The notes under the pieces were generated by a model. The model ran no database searches and was not told the origin of the DNA. It worked only from the letters and a program-made list of their open reading frames with translations. A stretch of DNA of 64,000 nt from Phoronis australis (taxonomy: Eukaryota; Phoronida; Phoronidae): contig NMRA01000060.1 in NCBI GenBank assembly GCA_002633005.1, positions 783,417 to 847,416 on the forward strand, given 5' to 3'. A program made the position numbers and the translations under genes. Of this stretch, positions 13,681-27,379 are shown piece after piece (the stretch's first letter is position 1; each line of letters opens with the position of its first letter).

Positions 13681-16467
13681 GACCACTTCAGTTTGCAAAA
13701 CTCCTCACTGACAGTTCCAAGAGCATTTTTTGTCCATACTTCACAATTCATTTGTGTGGTCTATTGATTTTAATTTGACCGTATTCCAAAGTGTGTCGTC
13801 GTTGATTTTTTTGATTAATTTCAATGGTGGTCAATGAGTACGGAATTTAATAATGCGTGTTGCCTTTGGTTGATAAAAATGACAATCTGTTGGTTTGGTT
13901 CCATTTTGCTGGTTGGCCAGTTGTTTAATGTAATGATTAGGGTCCTTGTTAGTATCTCTAGTTAAACAGCTCCTTGAGACATATTGGTCAGTGGGGGTGG
14001 GTCCATACAGCAGAGATATATGTCCAGTAAGTAGCAAGCTCTTGTCTCTGTGTTTATAACATAAACACCAGGTTTGGTTGGGGAAAGTGTCCATTCATTC
14101 TCCTGTAATGGAGTCCAGGCCCTTAGGCTCAGTGTTCCAAGTGCAATTAGTGGTGGGAAACAAGACACCACCATCCTGTCACAGGATAGCAAGGTAGTTA
14201 TTATCCACAAAGAAGCACCCACAGGTTGAAATGTTCAAATGCCTTGACAAACATTTATCTGACGCATCTTTCAGTAGGATTTTTTTTCACACCTCTGTGT
14301 ACTTTATTCTTGGTGTGATAGGCGCTAGATATTTTATCAGATGTCAGGGAAAAAAATGTTGGTCTGCTTGTAAAGCTGTTATGTCTGACTACTTCTGTAG
14401 TAGTAACGAGCTTTAAAGCTCCCTTTTAATTAAGTGGTTGAAGCAGTGATTTCTTTATTAAGCAGGAAATAGGCTACACACACATAAATCTGCTGGTTAA
14501 TTGAACTGGCTGACTGTATGCCTCTCTGGAGTATCTGCAATACACATCATGGTATTTGGGTAGTGGTTGTGAAATTAGTGTGAAATTGAGATAAAATCAA
14601 CTGGGAATTCTACTCCTGAGTTTTGCAGGATGTAGTGTGGGTTATATTCAGTCATCTTGTTGACCACCGGGACTTGAGGAGACAGGCTTGTTTTTTTGAA
14701 GAATGTCTTACTTTCATGAAATCATGATTTTCAGAAAATATTCTTCCCCATATATCCTGATGCAGAAATTTTCACTATTATTACTGTTGCTATCTAATTA
14801 ATATTTCTGTTGTTATATAAACCATTGTTTATACATGGTGTTATAAATGTTAAAATGTCAGTGAATGAATTAAAATAGCAAAATATTTGAAGAAAAATGT
14901 TTTCAACCTTGTCACAGCCTCACACATCAACACTATCTGCTTGCAGTTTCCAGGCTGAATTTTATAGTATTGTATATTTGTGTACGTCTTAATAAATTGG
15001 TATCTGTTAAAAAAAACACTATCTGGTACAGTGATTCCATAACTGTGCTCCAACTGTAGACCAAGGCCTGTCCACAAGTCTGCTTATAAGCATGGTTGTT
15101 ATACATAAACCAGATTTTATTAATTTATCAAGAGAACCTGCATGTTTTATCAGTGAAATTTAATTCTGTTGTCGGGTTTGTTGCTGTTTGTGTCACTTGA
15201 AGGTTTCCAATGATGGACACATTACAGACTTTGCAAGCCCAGGTTGACTTTGATTACGAAATGCCAAAAAGTATATGTCAAAATCACAATTCATGAAAAG
15301 AGTCAAGGTCTTACTATTTAGTTGGTTTTGAATTAAAAATTTTGGTAAAACTTCTTCAGTTCGGGACAATAAACCAGATGAGTGAAATTTCATTTTCATA
15401 AATTTCTTAGCTTAAAGAACTTTTTTTGGAAAATTTGCTCCGTATTTCTATGGTTTCTATGGGATAGCTGTCGCCAAATAAAATTCGTAAATTTCTGAGC
15501 ATTTATACCCAACTAGTGAAAAGTAGAAAAATCGTTGTTTCACCAATTATTTTTGTCCCAGAATTAAAGAATTGTTATCATAATTAGTTTACATATGTGA
15601 TAATTTGATTTTCATGTGCCACTCGTTACTGGCATGGCTTAACCGTTTTGGAATCAGAAATGGTCGGCTTTAGGCATCGTGTACTGTATTTGTGACATTT
15701 AATACAACAACCTAAAAATGCCATCAATGTATCTGATAGGCTAGTTAGTTCCAACACATATTTGTAACTTGAGTTCTAATTAGTTACTAGTGTTTTAGTG
15801 TCAAATCTCTTTATTTTGTCTGAAGGCGAACCGTAATTTGGTAATTGAGTTTTTGTTAAACGAAAGAAACAATTTCCAACTGAGTATGAGATTTTGTCAA
15901 ATAATTGCTTTTTGGGCCATTTTGGTCTATTAAAATACTTCTGGTTTGTATAAGTTTATCATTTTTGTCTCCAGTCATTGTGTGTCTGTGTCAATAAAAA
16001 GGAGAGGCTTGTTTTGTATAAAAGGGATGAAGTTGCAGCAGGCACTCATTCTACAGATACATAAATGTAAGTATTGGCAGTGCTACAATTTATATCCACT
16101 GAGTTTTGAAACATTTATGATATTTATGTACATTTAAGAATATAAACATTTATTTTCTGAGTTGAATTTCGTAATTGAATATCATCTAACAATAAACTCC
16201 TGATGTTAATGAAATGCGTTATTTTGAAATAAAAATGGTTTGTGTGCCAGCTTTTATTTCTCCCTTAGGCTTGTGAAAATTGATGCTGTGTAGTTCATAA
16301 TATACGTTAGAATTCCTAAGAATTAAAATGGAATAGTTCCCATAGTGATAAGGACAATGAATTTTTTACAATTAAGTCAAACCTGCCATTGTATAAAAAT
16401 ATTTTTTAACAAAGGTATTTTCGGTTTGCCAGTGGGTGTAACATTCTGCTTTTGTAAGTTCAATGGG

Positions 16468-16557
16468 ACCATGGGTATGTTTACCATGGGTATGTTTACC
16501 ATGGGTATGTTTACCATGGGTATGTTTACCATGGGTATGTTTACCATGGGTATGTTT
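16468..16557. repeat. 15-bp minisatellite, six perfect copies
   Basis: ACCATGGGTATGTTT is repeated six times head to tail without change. Perfect identity implies recent expansion. The unit is a multiple of three and stays open as Met-Phe-Thr-Met-Gly repeats, but nothing else supports coding here. Confidence 0.95.
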
Positions 16558-19500
16558 ACAATTTACAACACAATTGTTGCTATATGCGTAGTCACTAGGA
16601 AATGTTGTGTGGAAGAAACAGTGTGTGCTATTTAATTGCTGCTATATATTTCTTGATACTTGTGCTGATTGACTGTAATAAATACGCTCTTAAATAGCTC
16701 AAGAGCTGCTTTAGACTTCATAAATTACTTTGCTTGCTTTTTATGGCATCATTAAGTTAATGAATAGATATTAATTACATTGTTGATACCGTTTCAATAA
16801 ATTTCATTTTTTATCAAGTATAACAAGCAATTTGGTAACTCTTCATTAAATGTGGTTTTTGTGACATCTATACTATACAAATGGAGATAGTTAGCAAGTA
16901 AAATGTACTTGCTATTTATTTTTGTTGAGAAATTCAAAACATAAAATTCCACACATCCGCGATGTTGAGTGCCCAGTACAGAGATGAATATGTTCTTCTT
17001 GCCAATTTTCGGAAATGGAGTTAATGACATATACCGGTACTAGTTGGAAATTTAATAAAGCTAAAATGATTTTAGTATTAATAATTCCTATAGTGTGAAC
17101 ATAACATAATGTGTTCTCTACAAAAACTAGAAAATTAAGAGTCTCTAAGCTGGTTTTAACAAAAAATTGTGTCAGTGTTAAACTTATCAACTAGTGCATA
17201 TAGGACATTTTGTGTTATCAGTTTTGTGACACCTGTCTAAGATATGTGTGTAGGTAGATGATGCCTAGACTAAGTCTAAGGGCTGCAGATATAAGAATAT
17301 TGCAAAGGAATCTTGTGTGATCACATGCTTACCTTGTACAATAAACTCTCACCAGGAAACAACATGGCTGACAAATGAGATTTTATTGTACATTTTAACC
17401 ATGAAACATAAGTAGTGCCAATTTAAAGGATTTTCCATGTTTAGGTTTTTTACCATAACTATGATCAAACAAAGTTTTGAAATTTTTTTGGGTGTTCACA
17501 ACAATGTTAGACCTTGAAAAAATAAAGAGGACATTTTCACAATTTTTTATCCAAAATTTGTGGGATTTTTCTATGGCATTGTCTCACGAGATCTGATCTT
17601 GCGCTTTTGTAAGGTTCTCTCGTCTACAGAATACATGCTGTGTCAGACTTAGTACACGAGTGAACACACTCAGGTACTGTCTTAGACCAAAACTGTGAGG
17701 CCACCTCACAGAGGGCAGTGGTTGCACTATCTCTGTCTGTCATTTTCCTCCACTGTCTCAACTTCCCAAGTCTTTAACTCTGACCACCTGAAAGGCAGAG
17801 TGTACATGTTAATGATAAGGTGATGAATCAGCACAGCTTGCTCCTTTGTTCCCTTCTGTTTGATATAAATGCTGCCCAAACTGCCAACAGTGAAAACTAC
17901 CCTTAGCTAGACAAACAGTTTAATAATTGCCATCCTTGTCCTTTCTGCTTACCCAACAGGGTAGGCTTGTTAGTCTCACCTGTTACCAGCTCTTTATTCT
18001 TCTCTTCTTGTGCCTAGATGTATCACAGGGGGATAATTATTATTATTATTGTCAATCCTTCCCCCAGTCTCTGCTTGGCTATAATTTTTCAACACCCAGT
18101 CCACAGGTCTCTAGAGTTCAGTTGTTGAAGTGGGTCTCTTGCACCTGGGTGGTAATCGACTGTTTTTGACTGGGTGTGGCTGGAAAGTTAGAATAACATC
18201 GCATTTACAGAGTAGATTCAATAACAAATGTTTATGAAGATCTAACGTGAGGAAGTCGCCTTTTGTCAGAGTTTTGTAGCAATTAATTTCATAAACCTAT
18301 CAAAGAGATTTTGGACGATTGAATTGTCAATGTATTAAGCCTGAAATAGCATTGGAATTAGACGTGCTGTGTTGTCAACTATGAATACATCATTTGTAAA
18401 CAAAGTTTTATAATACATAAAAAGAAGCCTTTTGGTAAGTTTCAAACTTCCACAGTGGACACTTTTGTAGAGAATTTTGTCGAAAAAAAGCGTTGTTTCA
18501 TGGAGAATTTTTGTCATAAAAGGTATGCATCCATAAAGAAATTGGTTGTAAAGAGATAACCCTTCTGAGCGACATGTCCCCTCACCCACAGGCCCACATC
18601 TCTCTTATGGGAATACCCCACACATGCACCTCAAGTTGCTTGATTGAGGATTGCAATAATAGTCTTCACCCACTATCTTATCTAGTGCTCTAGTTGTGTG
18701 AGTCATGTTCTTTCACTGTCACATAAAATATCTGTAGGCCATTCAGCCTTGTAGAGTGATTACACACTTTGCATTGATAGACATGTTTTGAAAGTCAGGC
18801 ATAGAGAAATGTAAATCCTTCACACAAGTTTTATGGTGTTAATTCATTGCAAACAGTCCATAACAAAGACCAGCATATCCAGCCTAATGTTGCACACACA
18901 CCTCTCAATAGACTGCTCTACCTATCTTAATTGACCATCTAGTTGTGTTGGCTGTCTACCTGAAACTAGCTGAGGCATGCTGCAGGGGAGCTAACTCCTC
19001 TCAGGTGTATAGCATCATCCGGCTTTTCAAATGTTCTCTTTTGAGAAAAGTTTCACTTTCAGTATTATTACATATTTATACATTAGTTTTGTATAAAACT
19101 TAAATCACTTTATTTCTACTGAAATCCAATAGACTTATAAACCATGTTTATTTTAAAAGAAGTTAATTTCCTTATTGAGATGATGTCTTGAAGTGTTCCC
19201 TAGTTGGCAGTTAGAAACTGTCTGTTTTATCTGCCCATAAATCTCATCAATATCATTGCAGAGAGCCCCCTCAACACTAGAGGGATTAACATTCCCTAGC
19301 TATCTGCCTGTGCTCCATCTGGACATAAAGGACTTTTCAATGGCAGTTTTATTACCTGATTATCGCCATAATTCCACCATTAATAAAGAATAAACCATGC
19401 CGCACTTGTCCTTCAATCAGACACTTAATAAATCTAAGTTTATTATATTTCAGTTGAAAATTAATTGATAGTTTTCAAGTGCTGTTTTTATCACCTGAAA

Positions 19501-22500
19501 TATCTCTGTGAAAGTTGAGTTGAATTTAAACATCCAACAGTATTTATTGTCTCTGGTAAACATTTCACTTCTAAGTTCAGGCAGTTTTTCATTACCTTCT
19601 ATCAATCTTTTCAAAGCAGCTACAGAATATCTTTATTGATGTTTTTTCTATTGAAAAAGCCTAGATGATTGTTTCGCTTTAGAAACATTTGTCCACAATC
19701 GACTGCTGTGTGTGATATTATCTACGGTCAGCATTCAGCAATCAATGAGTTAAAAAGCACTCTTCACAAGTGGAGGTACTGTTGCAGTTGCTATTGTTGT
19801 TGTGAATAAAAGGTACAATGTGGTTTTGTTTCCCTATCTTTTTCTATGTCTATCATGTGTGTGGCTTAGTCCTGCCTGTCATAACATGTTAAGATCATCT
19901 GTTGTAATCTGACTAGGGTCATAGGCTTTGTCAAGGTGCCATCATGCCCATCTCATGATTCACTCTCTAAACCAAAATTTAGGAAGGTTTCCTGTTGATT
20001 TTAAGTTTGTATTCATTTAGAAATTCATTAATAATTAGCTGATTCATAGTTCTGAGTACCAAGGATTTTAAGAATTTACGAAAATTTGTTGTGGTTATGG
20101 GGTAGCAAATTTGTATTGCATTTTTTGTTTATGTTGAATCATTCCTTCATCGGAAAGTTTATTTTAGAAAGCAACTGATAACATTTTTCATCCCAAGTTG
20201 AGAAGACTGTCTCTTTTAAGTTAAACATTTGTTATCAGTGTTATTGTAATTGTATGCTCATCAAAATCTCTTTACATGGTTTAATTAGCCATGTTTCACA
20301 TAAAAAGTCTTAGAAACTTCAGATGAAATCAGATTAATGGAAGGGTCATTTGTAGATAAATGTTTACATTTGGTTGGTGTTTCCCCATAACCAGGGACAG
20401 TCTCTGCCTGGCCCCCTTCCCCCATCCTTCATAACACAATTGTACCCTCCACCAGCTCCTTAATTCACCCTGCCTTACTCAATACCCTAGCCCCTTTCTC
20501 TAGTGTGTGACCTCGAATTGCTAGTATTTTTAGTTCTTTAGTTCGAGGGGTGACCAACTCCACTCAGTTGAAGACACCAACTGATAGCATGGCTCCTCCA
20601 TCAAAATAAACCCAGTCTCCCCTCCCCAGCCCGCTCCTTTTCTCCCATTCTCTAGTACAACCCCCACTCACTGCAGACAGCCAACTGATCACATGATGAC
20701 TGTACCCTCCACCTGTTCCACATACCAGACACAGTTTACAGTATTCAGACAATAACTATTACAAGCATGCTTTGCACTATCTGAATCCCCAACTTTTTGC
20801 CAGTCACGCCTCAGTTGTAGTCAGATTGACGGGTGCAGTGACAAGTCTGAGTGCTCAAAAACAGAACATTTTACTTTACGTTACTTGACCCTGTCGGGAT
20901 CAAGCTTCCAGCAACTGCCACATTTACAATTTTGTGTAACTCTTGAGATACACCTAGTAAAAATGGTACAAGTGGGGTTATTTCTTTTTGCCTCATTGTG
21001 CCTTGTGACACTGTAGGTCATAGATCTTCTTTCTCTGTGATTTCTCTCCCATTCCCTCTGACCCAGTTGTCCCCATGACTCTATTCAAACACCCATTAAA
21101 CCACCTGACTAAACACGCGTGTTTGTTTTTTCATTGTTGCCCAAGATGCTCTGTTCCACCATAACAAGATTACACTGGCCTTTCCTGCTTAACTCCATAT
21201 TATCCTGTCATAGTCCATGTTGCCATTTGGTTTACAAGTCATCCATGTCACCACTGGCCACTTCCTGTTTTTTATTTGACTATTTACTTATTGACCACAA
21301 TGGGAATACTCTGCTAATATTTGTGAATTTGTTTGCGTAGTTGTTTTGCAAATATTCCTTTATTTTTCCCTGTCCAGCATTTCTGTAGTGCCGAGCATGC
21401 CTTGTGAATTATTAATTTTTTGTAATGATTTTGAAGCATTTTGCTATTAATTAGCGAAGCCCTCATAGGATTCCCTTGTATATGTTTGTCAATTTCACTC
21501 TGGAAGGTTTTGAAATCATCACCTTTTATTGGTTTGATGTAATAATTGTTACATATTCCTTAATAATTCTTTCTGGTACTTTTGCATCCATTAATCAAAA
21601 TTGATAAACGGTAACTATATAACTTTCTTTATGGTAACTTCATAACTCCACTTGTGTTCATGTTCAAAATCCCGGAGTCTTCATACAAGGAACGGTTCTG
21701 TATAAATTTGTAAAAACCACACAGATTACTTTTTCCTGTCCAGTAGGTTCAATTCATGCACTTGTGTTTAGATGAAATGGCTCAAGTTTTGTTTTTCTTG
21801 TCTTAAATTTTCAAATATCTTGGTAATCCCATCCTATTATGGTCAGTCCTCCTGGTCATTAACACCAGCCTCAGACAATAGACTAAATAAGTCATTTGAT
21901 CTTTTAACTTAAATAGCTCATCATCTATCAGGCTGGCCATTTTAGCAAGTTCTTGGCAAAGTTGGTTATGAACTTGATTTTTGATTTTGCTCATTTATAG
22001 CTTAAGAAGTTGTTCCTCTTTGGTCGTGTAAAAGTTGTGCCGTTTGGTGAATAACACCACTGAGGAAGTGGTTGGACCAAGTTAGCCGTTAACATAAAAT
22101 GCTTAATTATCGGAAATACACCTCAACATGGCGGCAATTGTTCTGTCTCTTTTGATCTTTGTAATCAATGTATCTGATGGATCAATTTAGTTTTGGTTTC
22201 TGCCATTGTCTTTCACCAGTTGCGGTGTTACAGAACACATAGGGGAACGTGTTGTGACACTGCATTGAATGCTTATTTCTGATGCAGGTTGGATTCAACT
22301 GAAGGATTTCGGTGGATGAAAGGCAGTGAATAATATCTGATTTAATTTTCTACAAAGCTTGTTTCAATGGGTCCCTGTCTTATCCTTCCCATTCTTTTCC
22401 AATCCTCTCCCCCTCTCCCCCCACTCCCCCTATTGACAAATGGTTAGGGTTTGTCAACAACCCAATCCCATACCTCTGGTCATTTCCATTACTGAAGGTG

Positions 22501-23000
22501 GCATTCCACAGATTCACTACATCCACTTCCTTCTTGTTCATGTCTAGGCATGACTATGAACAACTGGCCTGTCCTCCAACAGCCCTGATCAACCTTTGTA
22601 ACCTTGGCCAGAGGTCCACAAAAACTATTTAAGACTTCACTCTCGAGAAAATTGTCTTATCTAGTCAAACCAAATTTCGTATTATGCAATTTGTAAATTT
22701 TCAAGTCTGGAGTAAAGTTCGGTGGTCTCTGTGGGGAGGGGGGTGGTTAGGGGTTTGAATTCATGTGATCATTTAGAAATTGACCTAATTGATTTACCAA
22801 ATGCTAAATTGTGTGTTCTGTGCAGGATCAAATGTTTTTATTTTTATTTAGTAAAATAAGCTTTGAGAAACTGTAGCAAGCTTCCTTGTTTTTATTTTGT
22901 GGTTCAGCATATGGCTTTTAAGAATCTATTTGGATAGGAGACCAGCATATTTGTCTGTTTGAACAGCTCTTAATGCAGAATCTGTATTGATTATTCAGGA

Positions 23001-23034
23001 ATGTTCACAATGTTCACAATGTTCACAATGTTCA
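23001..23034. repeat. 9-bp tandem repeat (ATGTTCACA)
   Basis: Three full units and a partial fourth unit of ATGTTCACA lie in tandem. Confidence 0.85.
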
Positions 23035-26000
23035 AGTATTCCTATTTGAAAAACTTCTCATCACACCTCGTCTTGATATATAATGTCATTCTTTCAACAA
23101 TTATTTGTTAAAAGTTGGCAATTTCTCATGATTTTTAGTATTATGAAAAATTCATGCGCGCCTCTTAATGTCATGATTGTTAACTTTATGGTCAAAGTTG
23201 ACAAACTATTAAAAATCATCTTTAAAAAAATGTTTTCCTTTCAATTTTGTCTTTTTGACAGCAATTAACTTTAAATATAGACACGATTTAATTTTTTGAC
23301 GAGTTCAGATGTCCATCATTTCTCTCATCACATTTCTCCTAACCTTTCTCTCATGACATTTCTCTAACCTTTCTCACCCAAGAGTCATCCACTCATCAGT
23401 TGAGTGTTATCACAATATGGTCCCCCCAATGTCCCATTCTGTCACCCTTTTCACTTGCTTTCAGTTCAATTCACAAAGTAAATGTTTTGAATGTTTTTTT
23501 CCTATCAAAGCCAAGTGAATGACAGTTCTCCATAGTTGAGAAGAATGGGACCTGCTTCTAGTTATTTTAACACAAAAACAATACGCTTGTCAAAAATAAC
23601 GGCCTTGAACTTGTGTACTCGGCCTGCAACTGAAATCGGACATTGTTGAAAAAAGCATTGCTTCATTTTTAAATTTTCCATTTTCCCACTGTCATTAACT
23701 ACTGGCGTTTCCTGTGGGGGAAATGGTGCTTTGTGAAGGTAACTGCTGCCTGTGCAGAGTTCTGTAGACACAAGATACTTGCAATAAAGCTAATGTAATC
23801 ACATGCTCCACCTACTAATAATGCATGGCAATATCTTGCAAAGTCTTGCGTGATATTGCATTTTTGCTGGTTTCTTCCTTATACGGAATACAGCCATGGT
23901 TGTGCTGGATGACACAAATACAATTAGCAAAAAATTATGGAAATGAATATTCATAACTGCATATTAATTCCACAATATCTTAAAGTGAAAGCTCGCCTCT
24001 TTCGGACAAAGATAGTTTCCATTTTTTTTTCATTTCTCAAGTGCTTGTATTGTGAATCGCAACAATTTTTTTAAATAATATCTTGTGGTAGTTGATTGTA
24101 GTGAAGTTGAACATGGAAAAACTGTAACTTGTTGCTGCATTCCTTTTATGAAAAAGATTTGAAAATTAAATTTCCCTTGTCCTCCATTGTTGTGTTTAAA
24201 GTTGTGAGATATTTTCTTGCTAGAATCATAAATTTGTCATATCATCCATTTATTTGAATTGATTTTTGATTCTCTGGGCAACTTGTGCTCTTTGAGTTGA
24301 TGTGTTTCTTTGAAGTGGTGATAATGGAGGTGTTTGATAAAGCCCTCATCACCTCCTGTTGCTGTCTGTTTATTTGATGTTAAGAGGCTTAGATAACTGT
24401 ACCAACTGTAGATTCCACAGTCTGGTCTCAGACAATGTTACAAGCTGCCAATAAGACAAGTTGCATCAGCTGAACCCTCAGGAACAGAATGTTGGCTCAG
24501 TGGTGGCTCACTGTTCTTATACAAACAAGATGGTGGACTTATGGCTATGTGGAAATCCATCAGCAAAAATGACTGTTCTATAAATAAATCATACCAAACC
24601 CTGCAGTAAAGCCACTAATAGGATGTCTTTATTTTCATTGAGGAATCCCACTGATTTATACCCATCTGGTGAATGAATCATACAGCCAAAAAACTGCACA
24701 CTCAACGCATTTTATTATTTATCCCTCTCAAAACTTTGTCTTTTAAATGTGAAAAATACCAGAACATGTTTTTTGTTTTTCAAACTGATTTATTTCTTGT
24801 GTTACAAAAATCCTTGTAGTTGTGTCATAAAGATTACCTTTGTTTGATGGAATTATCTCATTGTTTCACAACTAATCACAAAGTTGATGGTGTTGTGTTG
24901 TTGCCGTTAATTCCTTCATATTTCCACTGGTTGGCATTAACATAGGTGGCACTTTAATCACATCGAAATGTTTCAAGTGGTCACATGTCTGTCATCATTT
25001 TTTCTAACAGTTCGTTAATTAAGTTAATGCGTCACCAATAAAAAGCTGTTTGTGGTCATTATGGGTCAGATCTGACTTGGCCAGAAATGTAGATTGACCA
25101 CATGCACTGGGAGTTTAGAAGAGTGGATGTTTTGGTTGTAACATAACCTTGCCCAGACTAGCAACCTGATATATCATACAGTGCCTGCTGTCAGCTTTGC
25201 CTGCAGTCAGTAGTCAAGAAAATGTTTATTTGTGACAGAATAATCCTCTAAGAGTTGGCTGTGATTTATGCCAATCTATGAGTGGATATACTTGGTTGTA
25301 TTAATATGGTCTTCAGGTTTAATCCTATCTGAGCCTTCATTACTGAGAGCTTGACCAGGACTGTGGTTATAACAAGTTTCCATTATAAGCTGACCAGACA
25401 TAATGTCAGTTTTCTAGAAACATTATTGTTGAGTGATCTAATTTATTTCATACAGGTCGTTCTGTTTAAAGTCTTTAGATATATATAGAGAGTATTTCAA
25501 TGGCACTTCCACAAGTGTTGTGTGAGTAATATTCAATTCAGTATAGCACAGCTTGACAGGTTATTTATTCATTTCATTGTGTCATGGCCACTTCAACAGT
25601 AGAAAGCTCCGTTTTCTCGGAATCGCTGGACCGCAACTCTGGCCACAAGGGGTAACTCTGGAACCCCTCCATGACTGCAAAGTGATGGATGTCTTTTGGC
25701 CAGCCTGTCAGCTGCATGGTTTAAAACAGATTCTCCACCAATGGACAAACAACTAGAACCTGTCTCTCACATCAGAGGAAACCCTGTCTCATTTCGCAGA
25801 ACATCTTACTGAGTCACCGATAGCTGTGTTGTGGTATCATTTGTATTTACAAACGATTTTACAGATTACTTCTCAGGGTGTTGTGGATTATTTCAGACAT
25901 AGTTTTGTTCACAAGATGCATTGGCCAGCCAAAGGAAATGCCTCAATTCTCTCTGTACTTAGGCTTTTGTTTCAAGGACACCTAGAATTATGTTTCCGTC

Positions 26001-27379
26001 CTAGCCCTTAAATCTACAGGTGGCCGAATGAAATTATTTTTTAAGTTACACACATCTCCATATCATTAGAAATGTACATTGTGTCCCAGAGCCAGATAAT
26101 CTCAGTCCACTGGCTGTGGCCACAACTGCAGCCTCTCTCTCATTCCACCTTTGTTTGGCATTTCTTGTTCACACCAGCTCAGTGGTGTTTGCAAACAGTT
26201 GGCTGTCTACATTTTTTCCAGACATCAAACTTAGGAGGCGTTGATTGATATACGAGTCGCAGATGCCAGTTTTTCACCATATCCTCTTGATATCCATTCT
26301 GTCAATAAACATATAATATTTCCCTCAGCCAATCACACATGAAGCGAAAATAAATAAACCACATTTTTCAGGATATTAGCCCCAAGTTTAATCCTATCGA
26401 TTCAGTATAAGACTTGCTCTAGGTTCTTTTCAGCAATAAACAGGTCATGGTTTCTCATATGACTCTTGATACAGCCTCAGTACATTGCTGTTCTCATTCT
26501 ATCCTTTAATGCAGTTTACAAAAGTCTGTTTTATGCTATGCAAATAGTCGGTTGAGTTGTCTGTGTGTGTTGGTACGCTAAAAACAATCACCAATGTTTA
26601 AAATGGTTAACATCTAATTCTTTATAATTGTTGATGTTTTTTAGTTAAATTAGGTTTGTAGAACAATGGTATTGAAACCAGCAGTTGTTGATATAATTAT
26701 ATATCCTGCTTAGGGTCTTACATTCAATATAAATTTATCCTTCTGCTTTGCCAAACCTCAATAGGAAGTATTAAATAAATAATCTCATTTGGCCACAATG
26801 GTGTAAACAGAGCCATGTGTGTAGGGGCTATCTGGTCAATATCTCCACCTCAGTACTTTGACAGTCCATAGTTGTCACTGATTGTTGATGTCTGTTTCAG
26901 CAGTGTTCTGCCTAATGATTGCCTACATTTTTTAATGGTGAGCCACACTGCCAGCATGTGTGGCATTGTTTGTTGATCTTGAGATACCACTCTCTATACT
27001 GGACTATCTTGTTTATTAATCACATTTAGCCTGTTGGGTTTTGGTATTTACTATCCGTGGCTCACTGACAATGGTTTTAATGTATTTAGTAAGCTGCTGT
27101 ATTAGACTGGTTCATAATGCACTTTTTTGAGTGATACAACTCTCAAACTTGTGAGGGGAATTCAGAAATAGTTCTATCATGAATATTATATAATTTATTT
27201 GCTCCTAACCATGTCATGTAGTGGTATGTTGTGCCACCTATTGGCAAGACTCAGAACTACTCACAAAGTCTTCCATTCCAATTCCAAGCATAAAAGATAA
27301 GAGGTTACCGATACTTAAATCGGTTGTGAAGTGACTATAGTATTAAAGTTGTACTCATGTTTTCATTCATTTTCTTCAG

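Larger units (their letters stand above)
1..27379. other. Long non-coding stretch, probably ephrin intron 1
   Basis: I found no exon here with a recognisable domain, and open frames are short (up to about 119 codons) with no family resemblance. The DNA is AT-rich and strikingly poor in CpG, like the ephrin introns that follow. The first recognised ephrin exon at 27380 begins with one base of a split codon just after the point where ephrin genes usually have intron 1, so a signal-peptide exon must lie upstream. I looked for a plausible end of that exon (Trp-Asn-Ser-Ser-Asn-Pro-Lys/Arg followed by GT) and did not find one. Assigning the whole stretch to a single intron is inference; another gene's UTRs or non-coding RNAs could be present. 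Confidence 0.45.
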
